NCBI RefSeq assembly: GCF_004340965.1
Contig: NZ_SLYA01000003.1
Span: 1-64,000 of the forward strand
Direction: 5' to 3'
Length of the DNA: 64,000 bases
Origin: Sphingomonas sp. PP-CE-1A-559
Lineage (GTDB): Bacteria > Pseudomonadota > Alphaproteobacteria > Sphingomonadales > Sphingomonadaceae
A model generated the notes under the pieces. The model was not told the origin of the DNA, did no database searches, and worked only from the letters and a program-made list of their open reading frames with translations. Numbering within the stretch: position 1 is the stretch's first letter; every line of letters starts with the position of its first letter. This document shows, piece by piece, positions 42,143 through 50,117 of the stretch. The position numbers and the translations under genes are program-made.

Positions 42143-43615
42143 ATGCCGAGCGCGCAACCCCCAGTCCGCCCCAACGCGCCAACCGGCATCGCCTGTTCGA
42201 CCTTCGCCTTGCTCTCCGCCTTCGCGGCGTTTGCGTTCACGATCATCGTCCCAACCATGCTGCGCGACGGCGACACTGGCTGGCATCTCGTCGCAGGCGC
42301 CTGGATCGTCGCGCATGCGGCCGTTCCGACCACCGATCCGTTCTCGTTCAGCGTCGTCGGCCGCCTCTGGGTCGCACACGAATGGCTCTCCGAAGTAGCG
42401 ATGTACGCGAGTTACCGCGCGGGCGGCTGGAGCGGCCTGATCGTCCTGGTCGGCGTGGCAATGGCGGCGCTGTTCGCGCTGATAGCCGCCGAACTCCGCC
42501 GCTGGATGAGCGCGCGGGCGAGCATCATCGCGCTGCTGCTGCTCGGCACCGCGCTGATCCCGTCGCTGGTCGCGCGGCCGCACATGCTGGTGCTGCCGAT
42601 CCTTGCCGGCTGGACGATCGCGCTGTTGCGCGCGCGCGAACACGACCGAGCCCCACCACTGCCGATGGCGGCGGCGATGCTGATCTGGGCGAATGCGCAT
42701 GGCAGCTACGTCTTCGGACTGGCGCTGGTCGGCGTATTCGCGATCGAGGCGCTGCTGGCCGCCAAGACCTCCGACCGCCGCACCGTGATCCAGCGTTGGG
42801 GCCTATTCGGAATTAGCATGACGATAGCCGCAGCCGTCACACCATGGGGCGTGCACGGCCTGACGTTTCCATTTTATCTGAACGACCTGAAAGCGCTCGG
42901 TCAGATCAACGAATGGCAGCCGTCCGACTTCAGAACCTTTTCCGGCTTCGAGGCGATCTTGCTCGCGAGCCTCGCGTTCCTGCTGGCGCGGCCGATCCGT
43001 ATCCCACCGATCCGCCTGCTGCTGGTACTCGGCATGCTCCACATGACGCTGCAGCACACCCGCCACGAAATCATCCTGGTGACCGTCGGCATTCTCGTGC
43101 TGGCCAAGCCACTCGGCCGCGCGCGGAGCTACCGCGATACCAGCTTTTCGAAGCCCCTTTCCCATGGCCCAGAGCGACTGATCGTTGCCATTCTGGTATC
43201 CGCGCTTACAGTCAGTCTTACCGCCTACCGCATCGCAGTGCCGGTCGTCCGCACGGAAACCAAGGGCATTCCCGTCCGCGCGCTCGCGAATCTGCCGTCC
43301 GCGCTACGCCACCAGCGCGTCTTCAACGAATACGGCTTCGGCGGATCGCTGATCCTCGCGGGCATCCGTCCGTATATCGACGGGCGAACCGACATGTACG
43401 GCGACGCCTTCACGCTCGACTATTTTGCGATCGCCCGCGGCGACGCGGATCGCTGGCATGCGGCGAATGCGAAGTGGCATTTCGGCTGGACCATCCTGCC
43501 GCCGCGCTCACCACTGGTCCGCCTGCTCGACCATGACCCCACTTGGCGGCGGATCTACGCGGACGATACCGCGGTCATTCACCAAGCCGTACCCACGCAC
43601 CGGGCAAACCGCTGA
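42143..43615 (+). CDS. Polytopic membrane protein, GT-C-like, between cox genes
   Basis: A 490-residue membrane protein with about nine to eleven helices (STFALLSAFAAFAFTIIVPTML ~19-40, LIVLVGVAMAALFALIAAEL, IIALLLLGTALIPSLVARPHML, and others). The first external loop carries LRDGDTGWHLVAGAWIVAHAAVPTTDPFSFSVVGRLWVAHEWLSE, a pattern I know from uncharacterised glycosyltransferase-39-like proteins, with D/E residues that could be catalytic. The C-terminal ~110 residues (YIDGRTDMYGDAF) are soluble and probably periplasmic. It sits between ctaD and ctaB, unusual for a cox operon, with no visible link to oxidase assembly. Confidence 0.75.
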   Translation: MPSAQPPVRPNAPTGIACSTFALLSAFAAFAFTIIVPTMLRDGDTGWHLVAGAWIVAHAAVPTTDPFSFSVVGRLWVAHEWLSEVAMYASYRAGGWSGLIVLVGVAMAALFALIAAELRRWMSARASIIALLLLGTALIPSLVARPHMLVLPILAGWTIALLRAREHDRAPPLPMAAAMLIWANAHGSYVFGLALVGVFAIEALLAAKTSDRRTVIQRWGLFGISMTIAAAVTPWGVHGLTFPFYLNDLKALGQINEWQPSDFRTFSGFEAILLASLAFLLARPIRIPPIRLLLVLGMLHMTLQHTRHEIILVTVGILVLAKPLGRARSYRDTSFSKPLSHGPERLIVAILVSALTVSLTAYRIAVPVVRTETKGIPVRALANLPSALRHQRVFNEYGFGGSLILAGIRPYIDGRTDMYGDAFTLDYFAIARGDADRWHAANAKWHFGWTILPPRSPLVRLLDHDPTWRRIYADDTAVIHQAVPTHRANR

Positions 43616-43669
43616 GCCATCACGAAGGCTTTCCGACCTCCCCCGCAACGCGTATAGCGTACCCGAACC

Positions 43670-44569
43670 ATGACTCCTGCCACCCCCCTCCTGCCACCGG
43701 CGCATTGGCGCGATTTCCTTGCGCTGACCAAGCCGCGCGTGATGACGCTCGTCGTCTTCACCGGGCTCTGCGGGATGCTCGCGGCGCCAATCGGCGTGCA
43801 TCCGGTGATCGGCTTTACCGCGATCCTCTGCATCGCGCTCGGCGCCGGGGCAGCGGGAGCACTCAACCAATGGTATGAGTCGGACATCGACGCGGTCATG
43901 CGCCGCACGCAGAAGCGTCCGCTCCCCGATGGCCGCATGGACCGTCAGGCGGCACTGCATTTCGGCGTCGGGCTCGGCGCGTTCTCGGTGCTGTTCATCG
44001 GCGTCGCGGTGAACATCGTCGCTGCGGCGATCCTGACCGTCTCGATCCTGTTCTACGTGCTGGTCTACACCGTCTGGCTCAAGCGCCGCACGCCGCAGAA
44101 CATCGTCATCGGTGGTGCCGCGGGTGCGTTCCCGCCGCTTATCGGCTGGGCCGCGGCGACCGGTGATATCGCGCTGCTGCCGGTGTTGCTGTTCCTGTTC
44201 GTGTTCCTCTGGACGCCGCCCCATTTCTGGGCGCTCGCGCTGTTCATGAAGAGCGATTACGCCGCCGCCGGCGTGCCGATGCTGCCGGTCGTCGCGGGCG
44301 AACGCACCACGCGGACGCAGATCGGGCTCTACACGATCCCGATGGCGGCGGTCGCGATCCTGCCCTGGCCGCTGGGGCTGACCGGGCCGATCTACGGCGT
44401 CGCGGCCGTCCTGCTGACTGGCTGGTTCGCTCTGCTCGCCATCCGCGTCGCCAAGCGCACCACCCATGCCGACGATGCGATGAAACCGGAGAAGGCCTTG
44501 TTCAAATACTCGATCCTGTATCTGTTCGTGATGTTCGGCGCGCTGGTCGTCGACCGGTGGTTCGCATGA
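43670..44569 (+). CDS. ctaB: Protoheme IX farnesyltransferase
   Basis: A UbiA-family prenyltransferase (heme O synthase) that adds farnesyl to heme b on the way to heme a. The 299-residue protein has about nine helices and the two prenyl-diphosphate motifs: [26 protein letters not shown] (N-x3-D-x-x-x-D) and the second loop around [29 protein letters not shown]. The start region [21 protein letters not shown] is typical. Its stop overlaps the ATG of the 45-residue coxF-like gene by four bases, starting a tightly packed assembly block. Confidence 0.97.
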   Translation: MTPATPLLPPAHWRDFLALTKPRVMTLVVFTGLCGMLAAPIGVHPVIGFTAILCIALGAGAAGALNQWYESDIDAVMRRTQKRPLPDGRMDRQAALHFGVGLGAFSVLFIGVAVNIVAAAILTVSILFYVLVYTVWLKRRTPQNIVIGGAAGAFPPLIGWAAATGDIALLPVLLFLFVFLWTPPHFWALALFMKSDYAAAGVPMLPVVAGERTTRTQIGLYTIPMAAVAILPWPLGLTGPIYGVAAVLLTGWFALLAIRVAKRTTHADDAMKPEKALFKYSILYLFVMFGALVVDRWFA

Positions 44570-44703
44570 GCCTGCCCGATCCCGACCTGATCCGCAGCCG
44601 CCAGCGCGGTCGCGCGCGCGTCATGGCGCTGCTCCTCGGTGCGTTCGTCATCCTCGTCTTCGCCATCTCGATCGCCAAGATCCGCGCGGGAATGCCGCAC
44701 TGA
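44566..44703 (+). CDS. CoxF-like 45-residue membrane protein
   Basis: A very small gene between ctaB and ctaG. It overlaps ctaB by four bases (ATGA) and ctaG by one base (TGATG), so it must be translated within the cox assembly block. The product begins [19 protein letters not shown]. One helix follows ([20 protein letters not shown]), ending RAGMPH. Small single-helix proteins at this place in alphaproteobacterial cox operons are often annotated as CoxF; their role in oxidase assembly is not established. Identity is inferred from position, size and topology. Confidence 0.8.
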   Translation: MSLPDPDLIRSRQRGRARVMALLLGAFVILVFAISIAKIRAGMPH

Positions 44704-45254
44704 TGGCCACGTGGAGAGCCATGTCGCGCACCAACCGTACCGCAGCGCTCGCGGTGCTCTTCATCTGCTTCATGACCGGGCTCGCCTGGGCCAGCGTGCC
44801 GCTCTACCGCCTGTTCTGCGCCGCGACCGGGCTTAACGGCACGACAAACCGTGGCCTTGCCGCCCCCGGCGCGGTCGACCACAAGATTCAGATCGACTTC
44901 GACACCAATGTCAGCCCCAAGCTGCCGTGGAAGTTCACGCCCGAGAATCGCTCCGACACGGTCGACATCGGCGCGCGCGACATGGCGTTCTTCACCGCGA
45001 CCAACACCTCGAACAAGCCGCTGACCGGCACCGCGACGTTTAACGTCCAGCCCGCGCAGGCCGGCAAGTATTTCACCAAGATCCAGTGTTTCTGCTTCAC
45101 GCAGCAGACGCTCAAGCCCGGCGAAACCGCGCGGATGCCGGTGATCTTCTTCGTCGATCCGAAGATCCTGACCGACCCCGACGCGGCCGATATCCAGACG
45201 ATCACGCTCAGCTATACGTTTTACCCGGTGGATTCTGCGAAAACAGCCAGCTAG
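44703..45254 (+). CDS. ctaG: Cytochrome c oxidase assembly protein CtaG (Cox11)
   Basis: A copper chaperone that delivers copper to the CuB site of subunit I. The 183-residue protein has a short cytoplasmic N-terminus and one helix (ALAVLFICFMTGLAWASVPLYRLFCAATG). The periplasmic beta domain carries the copper motif KIQCFCFTQQTLKPGE (C-x-C) and MPVIFFVDPKI, followed by TLSYTFYPVD. The cysteine at the helix end (FCAATG) is also conserved in Cox11. It is translationally coupled to the preceding small gene and followed 30 bases later by coxC with a GGGGAG ribosome site. Confidence 0.97.
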   Translation: MATWRAMSRTNRTAALAVLFICFMTGLAWASVPLYRLFCAATGLNGTTNRGLAAPGAVDHKIQIDFDTNVSPKLPWKFTPENRSDTVDIGARDMAFFTATNTSNKPLTGTATFNVQPAQAGKYFTKIQCFCFTQQTLKPGETARMPVIFFVDPKILTDPDAADIQTITLSYTFYPVDSAKTAS

Positions 45255-45284
45255 AACGTCGCCAAAGAAAATAGGGGAGTACCG

Positions 45285-46211
45285 ATGGCCGGCGCCAAGA
45301 ACCATGATTACCACATCCTGCCGCCGAGCATCTGGCCGCTGGTCGGATCGTTCTCGGCGCTGATCATGGCGGTCGGCGGCATCATGTGGATGCACGGCGG
45401 CCATATCGACAAGCCCAATGGCGGCGGCTGGGTGTTCTTCATCGGCCTCGCGGGCGTGCTCTTCACGATGTATTCCTGGTGGACGCAGGTCGTGCACGAG
45501 GCGCGCGCCGGCGATCATACCCCTGTCGTCCAGCTCCATTTCCGCTACGGCATGATCCTGTTCATCGCTTCCGAAGTGATGTTCTTCGTCGGCTGGTTCT
45601 GGGCGTTCTTCGACTTCTCGCTGTTCCCGACCGCGATGACCTTCGCCGATGGCACCGTCACGCGCGCGGTCGAAGGCGGTGCGGCGATCGTCGCGCAGTG
45701 GCCGCCCAAGGGTCTGACGGTCATCAACCCGTTCGAACTGCCGCTGCTCAACACGCTGATCCTGCTGACGTCGGGTACGACGGTGACGTGGGCGCACCAC
45801 GCGCTGATCCACAACCAGCGCGGCGGCGAGAAGACCGGTGCCTGGGGCCTGATCGGCGTCGGCAACCGCGACGGCGTGCTCAAGGGCCTGTGGCTGACCG
45901 TGATCCTCGGAATCTTGTTCAGCTCGATCCAGGCGTACGAGTATGCCCACGCGCCGTTCCCGTTCAAGGGGATCAACTACGGCGCATCGTTCTTCATGGC
46001 GACCGGCTTCCACGGGTTCCACGTGCTGATCGGCACGATCTTCCTGATCGTCTGCCTGGTCCGCGCGTACCGCGGCGACTTCACCCCGCGTCAGCATTTC
46101 GGCTTCGAGGCGGCGGCGTGGTACTGGCATTTCGTCGACGTCGTGTGGCTGTTCCTGTTCGTCACCGTCTACGTCTGGGGCGGCTGGGGCGCCCCCGTCC
46201 ACGGCGGTTGA
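45285..46211 (+). CDS. coxC: Cytochrome c oxidase subunit III
   Basis: Subunit III of the aa3 oxidase, seven helices, 308 residues; it stabilises proton uptake by subunit I. The N-terminus HDYHILPPSIWPLVGSFSALIMAVGGI and the segment FRYGMILFIASEVMFFVGWFWAFFDFSLFP (with the conserved glutamate) are typical. Further blocks are TSGTTVTWAHHAL, FHGFHVLIGTIFLIVCLVR and FGFEAAAWYWHFVDVVWLFLFVTVYVWGGWG at the C-terminus. A GGGGAG box precedes the ATG by eight bases. It is followed by stacked repeats B4 and C5. Confidence 0.98.
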   Translation: MAGAKNHDYHILPPSIWPLVGSFSALIMAVGGIMWMHGGHIDKPNGGGWVFFIGLAGVLFTMYSWWTQVVHEARAGDHTPVVQLHFRYGMILFIASEVMFFVGWFWAFFDFSLFPTAMTFADGTVTRAVEGGAAIVAQWPPKGLTVINPFELPLLNTLILLTSGTTVTWAHHALIHNQRGGEKTGAWGLIGVGNRDGVLKGLWLTVILGILFSSIQAYEYAHAPFPFKGINYGASFFMATGFHGFHVLIGTIFLIVCLVRAYRGDFTPRQHFGFEAAAWYWHFVDVVWLFLFVTVYVWGGWGAPVHGG

Positions 46212-46251
46212 GCTTTGCTAGTTTTGGGGTGAGCCACCACCCCGGCAGGCA

Positions 46252-46355
46252 CCACCCCGGCGAAGGCCGGGGCCCAGTTGGCAAGGTCGCAGTAACGAAG
46301 CGCTGTCCTCGGTTAGAACCGTCCCCCAACTGGGCCCCGGCCTCCGCCGGGGTGG
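46252..46355. repeat. Family B MITE-like palindromic element (B4)
   Basis: Inverted ends CCACCCCGGCGAAGGCCGGG / CCCGGCCTCCGCCGGGGTGG with CCCAGTTGG/CCAACTGGG boundaries (a G/C variant of AATT). The core GGTCGCAGTAACGAAGCGC is shared with B2. It is directly downstream of coxC. Confidence 0.9.
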
Positions 46356-46400
46356 CGTTTGCCGGTAAGGCACTGCTGCAAGTCGACGCTCGCACTCCAA

Positions 46401-46461
46401 CCTTGTTCTCCCGCGAAGGCGGGAGCCCAGTCTGGATCCCCGCCTTCGCGGGGATACAAGG
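46401..46461. repeat. Family C palindromic element (C5)
   Basis: Outer ends CCTTGT / ACAAGG and inner CTCCCGCGAAGGCGGGAGCC and CCCCGCCTTCGCGGGG, with a minimal core CAGTCTGG. It lies 46 bases after B4 and just before the DUF983 ribosome site (GGAGG, 46465-46469). Confidence 0.88.
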
Positions 46462-46479
46462 TATGGAGGACCTGACGGC

Positions 46480-46863
46480 GTGACCGAAGACCAATACCCC
46501 CTCGCCACCGCCCCCACGATCGCGCAGGTCGCGCTGAAAGGCCTCTGCCCCCGCTGCGGCAAGCCCACGCTCTTCGCCAAATGGTCCAACTTCGCCGACC
46601 GCTGCCCGAACTGCGGGCTCGACTTCAGCAAGTTCAACGTCGGCGATGGCCCCGCCGCGTTTCTCACTCTGATCCTCGGCGCGCTAGTCGTCGCGCTCGC
46701 GATCACGCTCGAACTCAAAGCCCACCCGCCGCTCTGGCTGCACATGCTGATCTGGATCCCCTTCACCGCCGGCGGAGTCGTGCTGTCCCTAAGAGCAGCG
46801 AAGGGCGCGCTCATGTCCGCCGAATACCGCAACGCAGCCCGCGAAGGCCGAATCAACCCGTGA
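46480..46863 (+). CDS. DUF983 zinc-ribbon membrane protein
   Basis: A 127-residue protein with an N-terminal zinc ribbon (LCPRCGKPTLFAKWSNFADRCPNCG, four cysteines) and two helices (FLTLILGALVVALAITLEL and LHMLIWIPFTAGGVVLSL). DUF983 genes commonly sit between coxC and SURF1 in alphaproteobacteria, suggesting a role in oxidase assembly, but its function is not demonstrated. It starts at GTG 46480, with GGAGG ten bases upstream and repeat C5 just before. Its stop overlaps the SURF1 GTG by four bases. Confidence 0.9.
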   Translation: MTEDQYPLATAPTIAQVALKGLCPRCGKPTLFAKWSNFADRCPNCGLDFSKFNVGDGPAAFLTLILGALVVALAITLELKAHPPLWLHMLIWIPFTAGGVVLSLRAAKGALMSAEYRNAAREGRINP

Positions 46864-47471
46864 CCCGCACCGCACGACGCATACCCGTCATCCCGACCAT
46901 CCTCGTCACGCTCGCGATCGCAGCGATGATCGGCCTCGGCCTGTGGCAACTGCTCGATCGCCTCCCCAAAAAGGAAGCGTTCCTCGTGCAGCTCGCCGCC
47001 AACCCCGCCAAGCCGCCAATGGCGTTTCCGCGCTTCCCCGACGAGACGCTCCTGTTCCGCCGCGCCTCCGGCCTCTGCCTCCAGCCGACCGACATCAAGC
47101 TTGCCGGCGCCGGCAAATCCGGCTTCCGCGCGATCGCCGAGTGCCGCACGGGCGCGGAAGGCCCTGGCATGATCGTCCAACTCGGCACTACGCGCGACCC
47201 AATGGCCAAGGTGAACTGGTCCGGCGGCGAAGTCTCCGGCTACATCAGCCACGCGCCCGACGGCCGCTCGCTGATCGGATCGCTGTTCGATCACACCCCG
47301 CAGCGCTTGATGCTGGTCGCTGATACCCCACAGGCGGGTCTCAACCCGAACGGCAAGCCCGACATCGCGTCGGTCCCGAACAATCACCTCGCCTATGCCG
47401 GCCAATGGTTCTTCTTCGCCGCCATCGCCGCGATCATCTACACGCTCGCGCTCCGCCGACAGCCTCGCTAG
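46860..47471 (+). CDS. SURF1 family cytochrome oxidase assembly protein
   Basis: A 203-residue SURF1/Shy1 homologue, thought to help insert heme a into subunit I. It has the expected two-helix topology: helix 1 near residues 8-28 (IPTILVTLAIAAMIGLGLWQLLDRL, with the family GxWQ-like G-L-W-Q-L) and helix 2 at the C-terminus (WFFFAAIAAIIYTLAL). In between lies a periplasmic beta-rich domain with NNHLAYAGQWF. It begins with GTG overlapping the DUF983 stop. The large upstream frame extension is a shadow of DUF983. The loop is shorter than in some SURF1 proteins. Confidence 0.92.
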   Translation: MTRTARRIPVIPTILVTLAIAAMIGLGLWQLLDRLPKKEAFLVQLAANPAKPPMAFPRFPDETLLFRRASGLCLQPTDIKLAGAGKSGFRAIAECRTGAEGPGMIVQLGTTRDPMAKVNWSGGEVSGYISHAPDGRSLIGSLFDHTPQRLMLVADTPQAGLNPNGKPDIASVPNNHLAYAGQWFFFAAIAAIIYTLALRRQPR

Positions 47472-47472
47472 C

Positions 47473-47552
47473 CGTTCTCCTGCGAACGCAAGAGTCCAGG
47501 GTACCGCGCGCATTCCTCCGTAACCCTGGATTCCTGCGTTCGCAGGAAAACG
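47473..47552. repeat. Family C palindromic element (C6)
   Basis: Inverted ends CCGTTCTCCTGCGAACGCA / TGCGTTCGCAGGAAAACGG, with AGAGTCCAGGGT and ACCCTGGATTC inner parts and a core ending GTAACCCTGG. It fills the SURF1-thrC spacer. Confidence 0.88.
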
Positions 47553-47603
47553 GAAAGCGCGGGCAGCTTGTCGCCTCACCGCCCATTCGCTAACCGCTTG
47601 GCC

Positions 47604-49004
47604 ATGCGTTACATCAGCACCCGCGGCTCGGCGCCCATCCTCGATTTCGAAGCGGCGACGCTCGCCGGCCTCGCCTCCGATGGCGGCCTCTACCTCCCCC
47701 ACGCGTGGCCGACGATGACCCGCGACGAGATCGCCGCACTCGCGGGCCTGTCGTACGTCGACACCGCGGTCGCCGTGATGGCCCCGTTCGTCGGCGACGC
47801 GATGACCCGCGAGGAACTGAAGACACTCTGCGAACAGGCATATGGCCGCTTCTCGCACGCAGCCGTGACACCACTCGTACAGCTCGACCACGACCAGTGG
47901 CTCCTCGAACTCTTCCACGGCCCGACGCTCGCGTTCAAGGACGTAGCGCTCCAGCTGCTCGGCCTGTTCTTCGAGCGCTTCCTTGCCGGCACCGACAAGC
48001 GCCTGACGATCGTCGGCGCGACCAGCGGCGACACCGGCTCGGCGGCGATCGACGCGGTTGCCGGGCGCGAGGGCATCGACATCTTCATGCTCCACCCGGT
48101 CGGCCGCATCTCCGACGTGCAGCGCCGCCAGATGACCACGGTGCTCAGCCCCAACGTCTACAACATCGCCATCGAAGGGAGCTTCGACGACGCGCAGGCG
48201 CTCGTGAAGGCGATGTTCAACGACCGCGCCTTCTCGACCAAGTTCGCGCTGTCGGCGGTCAACTCGATCAACTGGGCCCGGCTGATGGCGCAGGTGGTGT
48301 ATTTCTTCTACGCCGCGGTCCGCCTCGGCGCCCCCGATCGCGAGGTCGCGTTCGCGGTCCCGACCGGCAATTTCGGCGACGTGTTCGCGGGCTACGTCGC
48401 GGCGAAGATGGGGCTGCCGGTGGCCAAGCTGGTGGTCGCGACCAACGTCAACGACATCCTCCACCGCGCACTCAGCACCGGCGACTATTCGAAGGGGGGG
48501 GTGCAGCAGACCCCGACGCCATCGATGGACATCCAGGTGAGCTCCAACTTCGAACGCCTGTTGTTCGACCTCGGCGACCGCGATGGCGCAGCGCTGGCCG
48601 CACAGATGTCAGGCTTCGAATCTTCAGGAGCGATGCGCCTTACCAACGCGCAGTCGCAGGGTGCCTCCGCCCTCTTCCAGAGCGAGCGCATCGACCTCGA
48701 CGACATGACGCTGGCGATGCGCTGGGCACACGAGCATGCGGGCCAGGTGATCGACCCGCACACCGCGATCGGCCTCGCGGCTGCGCTGCGTACCGAAGTT
48801 CCGGCGGGCGTTCCCATCGTGACGCTCGCCACCGCACACCCCGCCAAGTTCGGCGACGCGGTCGAGCGCGCTACCGGCGTCCGCCCATCTCTACCCGCGC
48901 GAGTCGGCGACCTGTTCGACCGCGAGGAGCGTTACGCCACGCTGCCCGCGACGTTCGAGGCGATCACCGCCTACATCACCGAGCGCGCGAAGCCGTCGGC
49001 ATGA
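47604..49004 (+). CDS. thrC: Threonine synthase
   Basis: A PLP enzyme converting O-phosphohomoserine to threonine. The 466-residue length is typical of the long bacterial type. Features are MRYISTRGSAPILDFEAATLAGLASDGGLYLP, the PLP-lysine motif ELFHGPTLAFKDVALQLLG, the phosphate-binding SGDTGSAAIDAVAG and the substrate region AVPTGNFGDVFAGYVA. The ATG at 47604 was chosen because the family starts at MRYIST. The methyltransferase that follows overlaps its stop by four bases. With lysC (26.9 kb) it belongs to the aspartate pathway. Confidence 0.97.
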   Translation: MRYISTRGSAPILDFEAATLAGLASDGGLYLPHAWPTMTRDEIAALAGLSYVDTAVAVMAPFVGDAMTREELKTLCEQAYGRFSHAAVTPLVQLDHDQWLLELFHGPTLAFKDVALQLLGLFFERFLAGTDKRLTIVGATSGDTGSAAIDAVAGREGIDIFMLHPVGRISDVQRRQMTTVLSPNVYNIAIEGSFDDAQALVKAMFNDRAFSTKFALSAVNSINWARLMAQVVYFFYAAVRLGAPDREVAFAVPTGNFGDVFAGYVAAKMGLPVAKLVVATNVNDILHRALSTGDYSKGGVQQTPTPSMDIQVSSNFERLLFDLGDRDGAALAAQMSGFESSGAMRLTNAQSQGASALFQSERIDLDDMTLAMRWAHEHAGQVIDPHTAIGLAAALRTEVPAGVPIVTLATAHPAKFGDAVERATGVRPSLPARVGDLFDREERYATLPATFEAITAYITERAKPSA

Positions 49005-49870
49005 AATTGCACACTCTCATCGGCGAACCCTGGGCGGATTACGGCCTGATCGATTCCGGCCACGGCAAGAAGCTCGAACGCTATGGCCGCTTCCGCTTCA
49101 TTCGCCCCGAACCGCAGGCGATGTGGGCGCCTGCCTCGACCGACTGGCAGGCGCAGGGCGAATTCGTCCCCGGCTCGGACGAAGACGGCGGCGGTCGCTG
49201 GGAATTCTCCGAACCCGTCCCGCGCGAAGGCTGGACGCTCAAGTGGAACGAGGTGTCGTACACCGCGCAGACCACCCCGTTCCGCCACCTCGGTTTCTTC
49301 CCCGACATGGCACCGGTGTGGGGCTGGATGCGCGAGCGCGTCGCGGGGCTAGACTCGCCCGAGTGCATGAACCTGTTCGGCTACACAGGCGTCGGCACGC
49401 TGGCGATGGCGACCAAGGGCGTCCGCATGGTGCACGTCGACGCGTCGAAGAAGTCGGTCGAGGCGGCCAAGGCCAACGCGAAACTGTCAGGCATGGCCGA
49501 CGCGCCGATCCGCTGGATGACCGACGACGCGGCGAAGTTCGTTGCGCGCGAGGTCCGGCGGGGGCGGCGGTATGATGGGATCCTGCTCGATCCGCCGAAA
49601 TACGGGCGTGGACCTGAGGGAGAGGTGTGGCGGCTTGAAGAAGACCTGCCGAAGCTGATCGCCGATTGCCGGAAGCTCCTCGACGAGAACTCCCGCTTCC
49701 TGTTCCTGACGGTCTACGCGGTGCGTATGTCCGCGCTCGCGATCGGCGAGTTGCTGAACCAGGTGTTCGCGGACCTGCCGGGCAAAGTCGAAGTCGGCGA
49801 ACTCGGCGTCCGCGAAGAAGCGCGCGGCCTGACGCTGCCCACCGCAATCTGGGCGCGCTGGAGTCGCTGA
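49001..49870 (+). CDS. Class I SAM-dependent rRNA methyltransferase
   Basis: A 289-residue Rossmann-fold methyltransferase of the RlmI/RlmK-like group, without a PUA domain. SAM motif I is LFGYTGVGTLAMATKG, motif II VHVDASKKSVEAAKANA, and the catalytic/target region LLDPPKYGRGPEGEVWRLEEDLPKL, containing the DPPK that replaces the NPPY of N-methylases. The N-terminal ~110 residues (LERYGRFRFIRPEPQAMW) form a beta-rich extension. It probably modifies a base in 23S rRNA; the exact site is unknown. It overlaps thrC by four bases. Confidence 0.9.
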   Translation: MKLHTLIGEPWADYGLIDSGHGKKLERYGRFRFIRPEPQAMWAPASTDWQAQGEFVPGSDEDGGGRWEFSEPVPREGWTLKWNEVSYTAQTTPFRHLGFFPDMAPVWGWMRERVAGLDSPECMNLFGYTGVGTLAMATKGVRMVHVDASKKSVEAAKANAKLSGMADAPIRWMTDDAAKFVAREVRRGRRYDGILLDPPKYGRGPEGEVWRLEEDLPKLIADCRKLLDENSRFLFLTVYAVRMSALAIGELLNQVFADLPGKVEVGELGVREEARGLTLPTAIWARWSR

Positions 49871-49886
49871 GCCGACCCACCTAACT

Positions 49887-49993
49887 CCACCCCGGCGAAG
49901 GCCGGGGCCCAGTTGGGGGACGTAGCTAACAGAGGACCGCCCTTTGTTACTCCGACCTTTCCAACTGGACCCCGGCCTTCGCCGGGGAGGTGG
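49887..49993. repeat. Family B MITE-like palindromic element (B5)
   Basis: Inverted ends CCACCCCGGCGAAGGCCGGG / CCCGGCCTTCGCCGGGGAGG with CCCAGTTGG and CCAACTGG boundaries. The core, read on the minus strand, is AGGTCGGAGTAACAAAGGGC, related to B2/B4. Immediately followed by C7. Confidence 0.88.
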
Positions 49994-50028
49994 TTTGGGG
50001 AAAGGTAGATACACGCCGCTTGCCTACC

Positions 50029-50106
50029 GTTCCCCCGCGAAGGCGGGGGTCCAGGGGCCAGGAACAGCATCGCTTGCAACCCTGGACCCCGCCTTCGCGG
50101 GGAAAC
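50029..50106. repeat. Family C palindromic element (C7)
   Basis: Inverted ends CCCCCGCGAAGGCGGGGGTCC / GGACCCCGCCTTCGCGGGG around a core that ends TGCAACCCTGG. It lies 11 bases from the agmatine deiminase stop. B5 and C7 together fill the 247-base spacer. Confidence 0.88.
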
Positions 50107-50117
50107 CGGAGAAGAAC

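Noticed and set aside
46218..48464. 748-codon minus-strand frame under coxC spacer, DUF983, SURF1 and thrC
   Set aside because: It is the antisense shadow of well-recognised plus-strand genes and runs through repeats B4 and C5. The translated product is Arg/Glu/His-rich without family features.
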